From Bog-756 sp963699105 (GTDB lineage Bacteria; Actinomycetota; Acidimicrobiia; Acidimicrobiales; RAAP-2), in NCBI GenBank assembly GCA_963699105.1, contig CAVOTI010000005.1, forward strand, positions 248,001-312,000: a stretch of DNA of 64,000 bases, given 5' to 3'. The translations under genes were made by a program, and so were the position numbers. The notes under the pieces are model-generated. The model searched no databases. It worked only from the letters and a program-made list of their open reading frames with translations, and was not told where the DNA came from. This document shows, piece after piece, positions 34,863 to 45,222 of the stretch. Within the stretch, counting starts at the first letter, position 1. Every line of letters starts with the position of its first letter.

Positions 34863-36191
34863 TCAGCCGAAGGGATTGGCCATGGGATGGAGGATGTCGG
34901 TCAGCAGCGACGTGCTGAACAGCACGGCGATGAACAGCAGCATCAACCAGGTGAAGGGCATCAGTTTGGCCACGTCGGCGTGGTACATCACCCGGCGCCG
35001 GCCGGTGCGGATCTTCTCGTACACGGCGATGGCCACGTGCCCCCCGTCGAGGGGGAGCATCGGGAACAGGTTGAAGATCCCCACGAAGACGTTGATGGAG
35101 ATGAGGATGAGCAGAAGATCGCCCACACCGGCCTGGACGGCCTGGACGGCCACCCGGCCCGCCCCGTAGATCGAGGTGACCCGGGTCCCGTTGGCCGCCG
35201 CCTGGTTGGCCGCCTTGGCGCTGCTCACCTGGTCGAACCGCTGGGCCACCGCGCTGGGCGAGAAGAGGTGGGCCACCCCGAGGACCGAGGCCCAGGTGAT
35301 GTGCACGAGCTCGCTGCCGGTGGAGGCCAGGGCGTGGACCGGGGTGGACCGCTCCGTGGGCGAGCCCAGGGTGACACCGACGACTCCGAAGGGGGCGGTG
35401 CCCTTGGGCACCTCCAGACCGGCCTCGTGGACCTTCCGGCCGTCGGTCGGCGTCACCGTCAGCGTCTGTTCCCGGCCGTCCCGCGACACGACCACGGTCA
35501 CCGGCCGGTCGGGATGGTCCTGGATGGCGGTGGTGAGGACGTCCGGGTTACCACCCACCGACTTCCCGCCGATCGACACCACCACATCGCCGGGCCGGAG
35601 CCCGGCCACCTGGGCCGGACCCGGCCGGCCACCGAGGGAGTTCACGTTCTGGATCTCCACCTGGTTGCCGTTGGGCACGCCCACCAGGGTCAGTAGGGCG
35701 AACAGGAGTACGAAGGCCATGAGGAAGTGCATGGCCGAGCCGGCCACGGCCACCAGCAGCCGGGCATGGAAGGGTTGCTGGCGATAGGTGCGCGGTTCGT
35801 CGGCCGGGTCGACCTCCTCGAGGTTGGTCATGCCGGGGATCTTCACGTACCCACCGAGCGGGAAGGCCTTGACCCCGTACTCGGTCTCGCCCCGCTTGAA
35901 CGACCACAGCCGGGGCCCGAACCCCAAGAAGTACTCGGTGACCTTCATCCCGCCCCGCTTGGCCGCCAGCAGGTGGCCGGCCTCGTGCACCATGACCATG
36001 ACGACCAGACAGGCGATGACGATCAGCAGGTCGACGGCCCCGGCCGCCACGGCCACGGCGATGATCACCGCAGCCACCGCGGCCAGTTCGAGGGCGGCCC
36101 GGGCCGGCGACTTGACCCGATCGGGCATGCCTGGGCCCGGGGGCCCGGGTGTGGGCGCCACCGACGGTGGACGGAGATCGGTGGTGCTCAT
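34863..36191 (-). CDS. Site-2 intramembrane zinc metalloprotease (RseP/Rip1-like)
   Basis: Cuts membrane proteins, usually anti-sigma factors, within the bilayer. HEAGHLLAAKRGGM with the HExxH zinc motif is near residue 68, in the first or second membrane segment. A PDZ domain follows at residues about 190-270 (AQVAGLRPGDVVVSIGGKSV). The second catalytic part, NLFPMLPLDGGHVAIAVYEKI, is near residue 380. Four membrane segments are visible. The ATG overlaps the dxr stop (ATGA). The dxr-rseP-ispG order is the common one in bacteria. Confidence 0.93.
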   Translation of the reverse strand: MSTTDLRPPSVAPTPGPPGPGMPDRVKSPARAALELAAVAAVIIAVAVAAGAVDLLIVIACLVVMVMVHEAGHLLAAKRGGMKVTEYFLGFGPRLWSFKRGETEYGVKAFPLGGYVKIPGMTNLEEVDPADEPRTYRQQPFHARLLVAVAGSAMHFLMAFVLLFALLTLVGVPNGNQVEIQNVNSLGGRPGPAQVAGLRPGDVVVSIGGKSVGGNPDVLTTAIQDHPDRPVTVVVSRDGREQTLTVTPTDGRKVHEAGLEVPKGTAPFGVVGVTLGSPTERSTPVHALASTGSELVHITWASVLGVAHLFSPSAVAQRFDQVSSAKAANQAAANGTRVTSIYGAGRVAVQAVQAGVGDLLLILISINVFVGIFNLFPMLPLDGGHVAIAVYEKIRTGRRRVMYHADVAKLMPFTWLMLLFIAVLFSTSLLTDILHPMANPFG

Positions 36192-37450
36192 GCCACCGCC
36201 TCCCGTCCCGCCACCACCACGTCGGCCAGCCGCCGGGCGGTGGCATCGGCGTCCAGTACGTCGTCCACCGACCACCGCCCACCGCCGCCGCCACCGGCCG
36301 GTGACGTCACGTCGTAGCGGTCGAGGGTGGCCTCCACCACCTCGGCGATGGCCGTCCAGGGGATCCTCCCGCCGAGAAAGGCGGCCACCGCCACTTCGTT
36401 GGCGGCGTTCAACCAGGCCGGTGCCAGGTCACCGAGGCGGCCCGCCGAGTAGGCCAGGTCCAGGCAGGGAAAGAGGGCCCGGTCGGGTTGGTCGAACTCG
36501 AGGGTGGGCAGCTGGCTCCAGTCGATGGCCCCGAAGGCGGTGGGGAGCCGGCCCGGGTAGGCCAGGGCGTATCCGATGGGTAGGCGCATGTCGGGCTGGG
36601 ACAGCTGGGCGACCACGGCGCCGTCGCGGAACTCGACCATCGAGTGGACGATCGACTGAGGGTGGACGACCACGTCGATGGTGTCGTAGGGCACGCCGAA
36701 CAGCTCGTGGGCCTCGATCACCTCGAGTCCCTTGTTCATCAGGGTGGAGGAGTCGACGGTGATCTTCGGCCCCATCGACCAGGTCGGGTGGGCCAGGGCG
36801 TCGGCCACCGACACCGTGGCCAGCTGTTCCTTGGTCCGGCCCCGGAACGGACCTCCCGACGCCGTCAGCAACAACCGCTCGACGTCGTCCGCCCGCCCCG
36901 AGCGCAGGCACTGGTGGAGGGCACAGTGCTCGGAGTCGACCGGGATGATCTCGGCCCCTGGCGTCCGTCGAGCCCGCTGCACCACCGGGGCCCCGGCGAT
37001 GATCGACTCCTTGTTGGCCAACGCCAGTCGGCATCCTGCCCCGAGGGCGGCCAGGGTGACCGTCAGTCCGGCGAATCCGACGATTCCGTTGACCACCACC
37101 TCGGACAGGGTGGCGATGGCGTCCAGTCCGTCGTTCCCCACCACCACCTCGGTCCCGGCCGGCAGCAGACGGGCCAGCTCCGACGCCCGATCAGGATCGC
37201 CGATGGCCACGACCTCGGGCCGGAGACGCCGGGCCTGGTCGGCCACCACGTCGACCGACCGGTGGGCGCCCAGGGCCACCACCCGGAACCGGTCCGGGCA
37301 GCGCTCGATCACGTCGACGGCCTGGGTACCGATCGAACCGGTCGAACCCACCAGCGACACCGTCACCGGGTGGCCGTCGGACCACCCGTCGGGAGACCCC
37401 CCGGAACCGGTGGACTCGGCCGTCGGCCCCCCGCTGATCGAACTGGCCAT
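36188..37450 (-). CDS. dxr: 1-deoxy-D-xylulose 5-phosphate reductoisomerase
   Basis: Converts DXP to MEP with NADPH, the committed MEP-pathway step. The N-terminus has VSLVGSTGSIGTQAVDVIE for cofactor binding, then ALANKESIIAGAP, EIIPVDSEHCALHQCL with metal ligands, SSTLMNKGLEVIEAHELFGVPYD and VVHPQSIVHSMVEF. LNAANEVAVAAFL comes near the C-terminus. The 420-residue length is normal, apart from about 20 extra residues at the front. The start ATG at 37450 follows GAGGG. A weak five-base stem lies in the short gap after cdsA. Confidence 0.96.
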   Translation of the reverse strand: MASSISGGPTAESTGSGGSPDGWSDGHPVTVSLVGSTGSIGTQAVDVIERCPDRFRVVALGAHRSVDVVADQARRLRPEVVAIGDPDRASELARLLPAGTEVVVGNDGLDAIATLSEVVVNGIVGFAGLTVTLAALGAGCRLALANKESIIAGAPVVQRARRTPGAEIIPVDSEHCALHQCLRSGRADDVERLLLTASGGPFRGRTKEQLATVSVADALAHPTWSMGPKITVDSSTLMNKGLEVIEAHELFGVPYDTIDVVVHPQSIVHSMVEFRDGAVVAQLSQPDMRLPIGYALAYPGRLPTAFGAIDWSQLPTLEFDQPDRALFPCLDLAYSAGRLGDLAPAWLNAANEVAVAAFLGGRIPWTAIAEVVEATLDRYDVTSPAGGGGGGRWSVDDVLDADATARRLADVVVAGREAVA

Positions 37451-37470
37451 CCCTCTAGCCTGCCCGAAAA

Positions 37471-39717
<2,247 letters not shown>

Positions 39718-39767
39718 GTCAGTTGTCTCCTCCTGTCGGCCGGGCCCCGGGGGGCGGCGGCCATCTG

Positions 39768-40337
39768 TCAGATCTCGAGGAGCTCCTGCTCCTTGTGGGC
39801 CAGCAGCCTGTCGATGGCCGCCACTTGCTCGTGGGTGTGCTTGTCAAGATCCTTCTCGATGCGGTCGAGCTCGTCACTGGAGAGGTCGCCGTCTTTTTGC
39901 ATGGCCTCGAGATCGTGCCGGGCCGAGCGCCGGGAGTTCCGCACGGTGACCCTCCCCTCCTCCGCCTTCTGCTTGACCACCTTGACCAGCTCCTTGCGCC
40001 GCTGTTCGGTGGGAACCGGGAAGGACAGCCGGATCACCGTGCCGTCGCTCGACGGGGTGATGCCCAGCTCGGAACCCTGCAGCGCCTTTTCGATGGCCGG
40101 CAGGGACCCCTTGTCGTAGGGGGAGATGACCAGGAGCCGGGCCTCGGGCACGCTGAACCCGGCCATCTGGCGGAGTTCGGTCTCGGCTCCGTAGTAATCG
40201 ACTTTCAGGTGCTCGACGAGGGAGGGCGTGGCCCGTCCGGTGCGGATGGAGGCGAACTCGGCCTGGGTGTGGTCCACGGCTCGGGCCATGTGTTCGTGCG
40301 CGTCGGAAACCACCAACGCGATCAGGTCGTCGTCCAT
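39768..40337 (-). CDS. frr: Ribosome recycling factor
   Basis: Splits post-termination ribosomes with EF-G. The 189-residue protein has the usual RRF helix FASIRTGRATPSLVEHLKVDYYG and LRQMAGFSVPEARLLVISPYDKGSLPAIEKAL, then PSSDGTVIRLSFPVPTEQRRKELVKVVK and SARHDLEAMQKDGDLSSDELDRIEKDLDK. It starts 61 bp after pyrH. A TACGCT box stands nine bases before the ATG and no ribosome binding site is seen, so a near-leaderless internal promoter is possible. Confidence 0.96.
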   Translation of the reverse strand: MDDDLIALVVSDAHEHMARAVDHTQAEFASIRTGRATPSLVEHLKVDYYGAETELRQMAGFSVPEARLLVISPYDKGSLPAIEKALQGSELGITPSSDGTVIRLSFPVPTEQRRKELVKVVKQKAEEGRVTVRNSRRSARHDLEAMQKDGDLSSDELDRIEKDLDKHTHEQVAAIDRLLAHKEQELLEI

Positions 40338-40398
40338 TAGCGGCTAAGCGTAGCCACCGGGGTCAGACCCCACCCAGAACCGCGCTTGAACTGCTCTT

Positions 40399-41118
40399 TC
40401 ATCGGACCAGTGTCCCGATGGCATCTCCGCCGAGTGCTTTACGGATGTTGCCCGGCTCCATCAGGTCGAAGACCCGGATGGGGAGGCCGTTGTCCATGCA
40501 GAAGGTGATGGCGGTGAGGTCCATCACCCGCAGGTCCTTCGACACCACTTCCATGAACGAGATCTCCTCGTAGCGGGTGGCGTCCGGGTCCAGCCGGGGA
40601 TCGGCCGAGTACACCCCGTCGACGCCCCCGTGGGTCCCCTTACACAGCAGTTCGGCCTCGATCTCGGCCGCCCGCAGGGCGGCCGACGTGTCGGTGGTGA
40701 AGTACGGGTTGCCCATGCCGGCGGCGAACACCACCACCCGGCCCTTTTCGAGATGGCGGATGGCCCGGCGACGGATGTACGGCTCGGCCACCTCGGCCAT
40801 CTGGACGGCCGAGAGCACCCGGGTCGGCTGGCCGTGGTGCTCCAGGGCGTCCTGGAGGGCCAGGGCGTTGATCACCGTGCCCAGCATCCCCATGGTGTCG
40901 GACGTGGCCCGGTCCATGCCGGCCCCGGCCCCGGTGGTCCCCCGCCAGATATTGCCGCCGCCCACCATGAGGGCCAGTTCGAGTCCGAGCCCGTCCCGGG
41001 TCTCGGCGATCTCCATGGCCAGGCGCTCCACCACCGAGGCGTCGATGGTCTCGTCGGAGGCGGACGAGGCCAGGGCCTCACCGGACAGTTTCAGGACGAT
41101 GCGTCGTGGGTCACCCAC
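40399..41118 (-). CDS. pyrH: UMP kinase
   Basis: Phosphorylates UMP to UDP; hexameric in bacteria. The 239-residue protein has RRIVLKLSGEALASS at the start, LMVGGGNIWRG and MLGTVINALALQDALEHHG, then GVDGVYSADPRLDPDATRYEEISF. The GTG start follows the tsf stop by seven bases. The rpsB-tsf-pyrH-frr order is universal in many bacteria. Confidence 0.96.
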   Translation of the reverse strand: MGDPRRIVLKLSGEALASSASDETIDASVVERLAMEIAETRDGLGLELALMVGGGNIWRGTTGAGAGMDRATSDTMGMLGTVINALALQDALEHHGQPTRVLSAVQMAEVAEPYIRRRAIRHLEKGRVVVFAAGMGNPYFTTDTSAALRAAEIEAELLCKGTHGGVDGVYSADPRLDPDATRYEEISFMEVVSKDLRVMDLTAITFCMDNGLPIRVFDLMEPGNIRKALGGDAIGTLVR

Positions 41119-41125
41119 CGCTGCC

Positions 41126-41920
41126 TCAGTCGCCCACCTCGACCTGGGCGAACCGGGTCACCTTGGCCGGACCGAGGAGCTTGGCGATCGTCTGTTTCTC
41201 GTCCTTGACGTAGGGCTGGTCGAGCAGGACCCGTTCCTTGTACCAACCGTTCAGACGACCCTCGATTATCTTGGGCAGAGCCGCTTCGGGCTTTCCCTCG
41301 TTGCGGGCGATCTTCTCGACCGTCTCCCGCTCGGCTGCCACCTCGTCCTCGGGCACGTCCTCGCGGGTGGTGTAGGCAGGACGGGCGAAGGCGATGTGGG
41401 CGGCGATCTCGTGGGCCAGTTCGTCGGTGCCTCCCTCGAGGGCCACGACCACGGCGTTGACGCCGCGACCGGCCTGCCGGTGCAGATAGGTGTCGATGAC
41501 GCCACCGGTCGGTGCCTCGATCCGGACGACCTGACCCAGGGAGATGTTCTCCTTGAGCTTGATCTTGAGGTCGTCTATCTCGGCGCTCCTCTGGTCGACT
41601 GCATCCTCGCCGTCGGCGGCCACCAGGTCGGCCAACCCGGTCACCAGGGAGACGAACTTCTCGGACTTGGCCACGAAATCGGTCTCCGACCGCAGTTGGA
41701 CGATGGAGGCGGCCGACCCGGAACGGCCTATGGCCACGGCTCCTTCGGACGCCTCACGGTCGGCCCGTTTGGCCTGGCTGGCCAGACCCTGCTCACGCAA
41801 CCAGGTGATGGACCTGTCCATGTCGCCGCCGTTCTCCTCGAGGGCGCGCTTGGCATCGAGCATGCCGACGCCGGTCAGCTGGCGGAGCTTCTGGACATCC
41901 TTGGCGGAAAAATCGGGCAC
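41126..41920 (-). CDS. tsf: Elongation factor Ts
   Basis: Exchanges GDP for GTP on EF-Tu. The 264-residue protein begins FSAKDVQKLRQLTGVGMLDAKRALEENGGDMDRSITWLRE, and contains LRSETDFVAKSEKFVSL, the conserved core that inserts into EF-Tu. The dimer region and a C-terminal helix (LDQPYVKDEKQTIAKLL) follow. It starts two bases after the rpsB stop. Confidence 0.96.
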   Translation of the reverse strand: MPDFSAKDVQKLRQLTGVGMLDAKRALEENGGDMDRSITWLREQGLASQAKRADREASEGAVAIGRSGSAASIVQLRSETDFVAKSEKFVSLVTGLADLVAADGEDAVDQRSAEIDDLKIKLKENISLGQVVRIEAPTGGVIDTYLHRQAGRGVNAVVVALEGGTDELAHEIAAHIAFARPAYTTREDVPEDEVAAERETVEKIARNEGKPEAALPKIIEGRLNGWYKERVLLDQPYVKDEKQTIAKLLGPAKVTRFAQVEVGD

Positions 41921-41922
41921 GA

Positions 41923-42990
41923 TCAGGCCTCCTCGGTGGGCGTGCTCGGGGCCTCCTCGGCGGCCGGCGGGGCGGCGGCCGGGGCCTCCGTCTCTGTCTC
42001 TGTTTGCGTCGGCGACTCCTGTGTTTGCGTCCGCGACTCCGCCGAGGATTCAGGGGTCCCGGCGGCGGCCGGCGCGGGCTCCGGGCTCGAGGCCGATGGG
42101 ACGGCGGCGGCCGCGGCGGTGCCGGCTTCCTCGGCCGGGGCGCTATCGGCCGGAGCCGCGGATGCTTGGCCCGGCGTGTCACCGACCAGGGCAGGCTCCG
42201 GCTCGGTGGCCGGAGCCACCGATGCCGCCGGCACCCCGGGCGGCGGTGGGATGGGGGCGGTGGAAGCCGGGGTCGAGGCGGGGGGCGGCGGTGCCGGCCG
42301 CTGCTGGGCGATGAACTGTCCCTCGGTGACGGCGTCGGCCACCACCCGGCACAGCAGGGCCCCCGAGCGGATGGCGTCGTCGTTCCCCGGGATCACGTGG
42401 GTGATCACATCGGGATCGCAGTTGGTGTCGACCACGGCCACCACCGGAAGCCCGAGCTTGTTGGCCTCGGTGACGGCGATGTGCTCTTTTTTCGTGTCGA
42501 TCACGAAGATGGCATCGGGGAGCTTCTCCAGGCTGCGTATCCCACCCAGGTTCCGCTGGAGCTTCTCCAGCTCCCGCGTGTGGCGCAGGGCCTCCTTCTT
42601 GGGCATGGCGTCGAAGTCCCCGGCCCTCTCCATGGCCTCGAACTCCTTCATCCGCTTCACCCGGGTCGACACCGTCTGGAAGTTGGTGAGCATGCCGCCC
42701 AGCCAGCGCTCGTTCACGTAGGGCATGCCGCAGGCCTCGGCGTAGATGGCCACCGGCCCCTGGGTCTGCTTCTTCGTGCCCACAAAGAGGATGGTGCCAC
42801 CCCCCGCCACCAGGTCACGGATGTAGCCGTAGGACTCCTCGATGCCCTTCATGGTCTGTCGGAGGTCGATCAGGTAGATCCCGTTGCGCTCTCCGAGGAT
42901 GAACCTGCGCATCTTGGGGTTCCACCGGCGGGTCTGGTGCCCGAAGTGGACGCCCGCGCCCAACAGCTGCTTCATCGTGACGACGGCCAT
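41923..42990 (-). CDS. rpsB: 30S ribosomal protein S2 with long low-complexity tail
   Basis: A small-subunit protein essential for mRNA binding and S1 docking. Residues 1-230 are canonical: MKQLLGAGVHFGHQTRRWNPKMRRFILGERNGIYLIDL, then ERWLGGMLTNFQTV, PDAIFVIDTKKEHIAVTEANKLGLPVVAVVDTNCDPD and GNDDAIRS. Residues 233-355 are Pro-, Ala-, Thr- and Glu-rich and probably disordered, about 120 residues more than usual. The start ATG follows AAGGAG at a good spacing. The leader before it is about 120 bases from a -10-like box. Confidence 0.96.
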   Translation of the reverse strand: MAVVTMKQLLGAGVHFGHQTRRWNPKMRRFILGERNGIYLIDLRQTMKGIEESYGYIRDLVAGGGTILFVGTKKQTQGPVAIYAEACGMPYVNERWLGGMLTNFQTVSTRVKRMKEFEAMERAGDFDAMPKKEALRHTRELEKLQRNLGGIRSLEKLPDAIFVIDTKKEHIAVTEANKLGLPVVAVVDTNCDPDVITHVIPGNDDAIRSGALLCRVVADAVTEGQFIAQQRPAPPPPASTPASTAPIPPPPGVPAASVAPATEPEPALVGDTPGQASAAPADSAPAEEAGTAAAAAVPSASSPEPAPAAAGTPESSAESRTQTQESPTQTETETEAPAAAPPAAEEAPSTPTEEA

Positions 42991-43111
42991 GTGCCTGCTC
43001 CTTGTGACGGTTGTTCCACCCCGGCCACACACCCCTGAAGGGCGACCGTGGACGCGGCCGGGTGCCTCGTTGATCCCGCTTGTGCGCCTCACCGGTTGGT
43101 GAAGCACGACC

Positions 43112-43117
43112 ATCGTA
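43112..43117 (-). promoter_or_regulatory. -10-like box upstream of rpsB
   Basis: TACGAT on the minus strand, about 120 bases before the rpsB ATG, within the 200-bp whiG-rpsB gap. No convincing -35. The leader could hold an S2 autoregulatory site, but I see no clear structure. Confidence 0.3.
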
Positions 43118-43190
43118 GTGGCTGTCGGGCGCCCTGCTCCACTCGCCGTGGCCCCGGGCGGCCGGGACCGGCCCGTGACGTCCGTCGCCG

Positions 43191-44048
43191 TCAGCCGGCG
43201 GTGGCGGTGGGAACCCGTTTCGACGCAGTGCCGGAGCCGGCCTTTGCCCCACCGGTGCGCCGGCCGACGCTCTCGGGCCGGTCGGCCAGTTTGGCGCGGA
43301 GCTGGAGCACCGCCTTGGTGTGGATCTGGCACACCCGGGACTCGGTCACCCCGAGGATGTCGCCGATCTCGGCCAGAGTCAGGCCCTCGTAATAGTAGAG
43401 GGTGAGCACCGTCTTCTCCCTGTCGGCCATCTGACCGACCGCCTGGATCAGCGCCTCCTTGGTCTCTTTGACCTCGAAGGTATCCATGGGGCCGGCGGTG
43501 CTGTCGGGAAGCGTCTCCCCCAGGGTCGAGCGATCCGACCGGTCGCCGCCCCGGAAGACCTCGTCGAGGGCGACCACGCCGACGAAGGAGATCTTCCGGA
43601 GCGCCGTCTGGAACTCGGCGTCGGTCATCTCGAGGTCGGCGGCGACCTCGCTGTCGGTGGGCGTGCGGTGCAGCGTGGCCTCGAGTTTCGAATACGACTG
43701 CTCGACGGCACGGGCCTTGGCCCGCACCGACCTCGGGACCCAGTCGATCGACCGCAGCTCGTCGATGATGGCTCCCTTGATCCGGGGAATGGCGTAGGTC
43801 TCGAACTTGATCTTGCGGGCCGGCTCGAAGCGCTCGATGGCGTCGATCAGACCGATGATCCCGTAACTGGCCAGATCGGCTTCGTCCACGTGCCTGGGCA
43901 GTCCCACCGACACCCGCCCGGCCACGTACTTGACCACCGGGGCGTAATGGATGATCAGCTGGTCACGGAGCGGTCGGGCCCCGGTCTTCTTGTACTCAGC
44001 CCACAGTGCGTCGATCCCGTGACCGACACTGTCCAGTTGCGTCGACAA
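43191..44048 (-). CDS. whiG: WhiG/FliA-type alternative sigma factor
   Basis: An RNA polymerase sigma factor of the sigma-28 group. Region 2 is clear: YAPVVKYVAGRVSVGLPRHVDEADLASYGIIGLIDAIERFEP, then RIKGAIIDELRSIDWVPRSVR (region 2.4/3). Region 4 is DREKTVLTLYYYEGLTLAEIGDILGVTESRVCQIHTKA. In Streptomyces WhiG drives sporulation genes; here, without flagellar genes in view, its regulon is not known. It starts at a TTG, eight bases after the xerC stop, with AAGGGGAC before it. Confidence 0.9.
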   Translation of the reverse strand: MSTQLDSVGHGIDALWAEYKKTGARPLRDQLIIHYAPVVKYVAGRVSVGLPRHVDEADLASYGIIGLIDAIERFEPARKIKFETYAIPRIKGAIIDELRSIDWVPRSVRAKARAVEQSYSKLEATLHRTPTDSEVAADLEMTDAEFQTALRKISFVGVVALDEVFRGGDRSDRSTLGETLPDSTAGPMDTFEVKETKEALIQAVGQMADREKTVLTLYYYEGLTLAEIGDILGVTESRVCQIHTKAVLQLRAKLADRPESVGRRTGGAKAGSGTASKRVPTATAG

Positions 44049-44056
44049 TTGTCCCC

Positions 44057-44938
44057 TTAGGCCCGTGGATGCGTTCCGGCGTAGACCGTGAGCAAGCGCT
44101 CTTTACTCACATGAGTGTAGACCTGCGTGGTCTGAAGGCTGGCGTGACCGAGCAGTTCCTGCACCACACGGAGGTCGGCCCCACCGTCGAGCAGGTGGGT
44201 GGCGAAGCTGTGGCGGAGGGCGTGGGGGTGGGTCGGAACCGGCGAACGGCGGTCGAGGAGCCGCCGGACGTCCCGCGGTCCGAGCCGGTTTCCCCGGCGG
44301 TTGAGGAAGAGGGCGCCCGGTGGGCTGACCTCGGTGGACATGGCCGCCCGGGGGCCGGCGAGCCAGTCACCAACGGCTTGCGCACACCGCTGGTGGATGA
44401 GCACCTGGCGCTGCTTGTCGCCCTTGCCGGTCACGGTGACCACCAGCCGGTCGGGGTCCACGTCGCCCACGTCCAGGCCGCACAGCTCGGCCACTCGCAA
44501 TCCGCTCCCGTACAGCAGTTCCAACACCGCATCGTCCCGGCGATCGACCGGCGACGCCGGGCGGCCATCGGCCTCGGCCGCCGGCTCCAGCAGTTGGTGG
44601 AGCTCACTGTGGCCGAGGACCCGGGGCAGTCGGGAGTCGGGCGAAGGCGCCGACAGGCGGGTCGAGGGGTCGGACGCCACCAGCCCCCGCTCGGTACACC
44701 ACTGGAAGTACGACCGGAGCGAAGCGGCGATCCGGGCGATCGACGCCTTGGCGTAGCGCCGGGTGGCCAGATAGGCGAGGTAGCGGCGGAGCATGATCCG
44801 GTCGACGTCGACCGGGCCCTGGGCGCCGCTGCGAGTGGCCCATTCCACGAACTGCTCGGCATCGGACGAGTAGGCCCGCACCGATGCCGGTGACAGCCCG
44901 TCGACTGACCGGCGAAAGGCTTCGATCTCCCAGGACAC
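44057..44938 (-). CDS. xerC: Tyrosine recombinase XerC
   Basis: Resolves chromosome dimers at dif with XerD. The 293-residue protein has a helical SAM-like N-terminal domain (FRRSVDGLSPASVRAYSSDAEQFVEWA) and the catalytic set: Arg in GSGLRVAELCGLD, Lys in VTGKGDKQR, His-x-x-Arg in HALRHSFATHLLDGGADLRVVQELLGH, then QVYTHV with the tyrosine. The GTG start lies seven bases after a TACTGT box. The substrate-binding protein gene diverges from it across 284 bp with no other feature seen. Confidence 0.92.
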   Translation of the reverse strand: MSWEIEAFRRSVDGLSPASVRAYSSDAEQFVEWATRSGAQGPVDVDRIMLRRYLAYLATRRYAKASIARIAASLRSYFQWCTERGLVASDPSTRLSAPSPDSRLPRVLGHSELHQLLEPAAEADGRPASPVDRRDDAVLELLYGSGLRVAELCGLDVGDVDPDRLVVTVTGKGDKQRQVLIHQRCAQAVGDWLAGPRAAMSTEVSPPGALFLNRRGNRLGPRDVRRLLDRRSPVPTHPHALRHSFATHLLDGGADLRVVQELLGHASLQTTQVYTHVSKERLLTVYAGTHPRA

Positions 44939-44945
44939 GGCAAAA

Positions 44946-44951
44946 ACAGTA
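44946..44951 (-). promoter_or_regulatory. -10 box, leaderless promoter of xerC
   Basis: TACTGT on the minus strand ends seven bases before the GTG at 44938. No Shine-Dalgarno sequence is present; the gap is TTTTGCC. Confidence 0.45.
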
Positions 44952-45222
44952 CCGGCCGTCACCTTCGATCTCGGGCACCCCCGGCTTCCAGCCCGGGGTC
45001 GGCACGCCTGGCGGCCTCGGCCGGGCCCGGGGGCCGGGCCGGCCCCGGGGCCGGAGCCGGACCCGGGGCGGCAATTACCCCGGGATCCCGTCCACCGACC
45101 GAACGCGAGCGATATCGTCGGGCCGTCAACCGAATTTCGCTGCACAGACGGGCGTGGACTGGGCAGTGTGCTTGGGAAGAAGCCGGAGGCGCTTCGCCCC
45201 CGGCATGGTGCGAAGGGGGACC

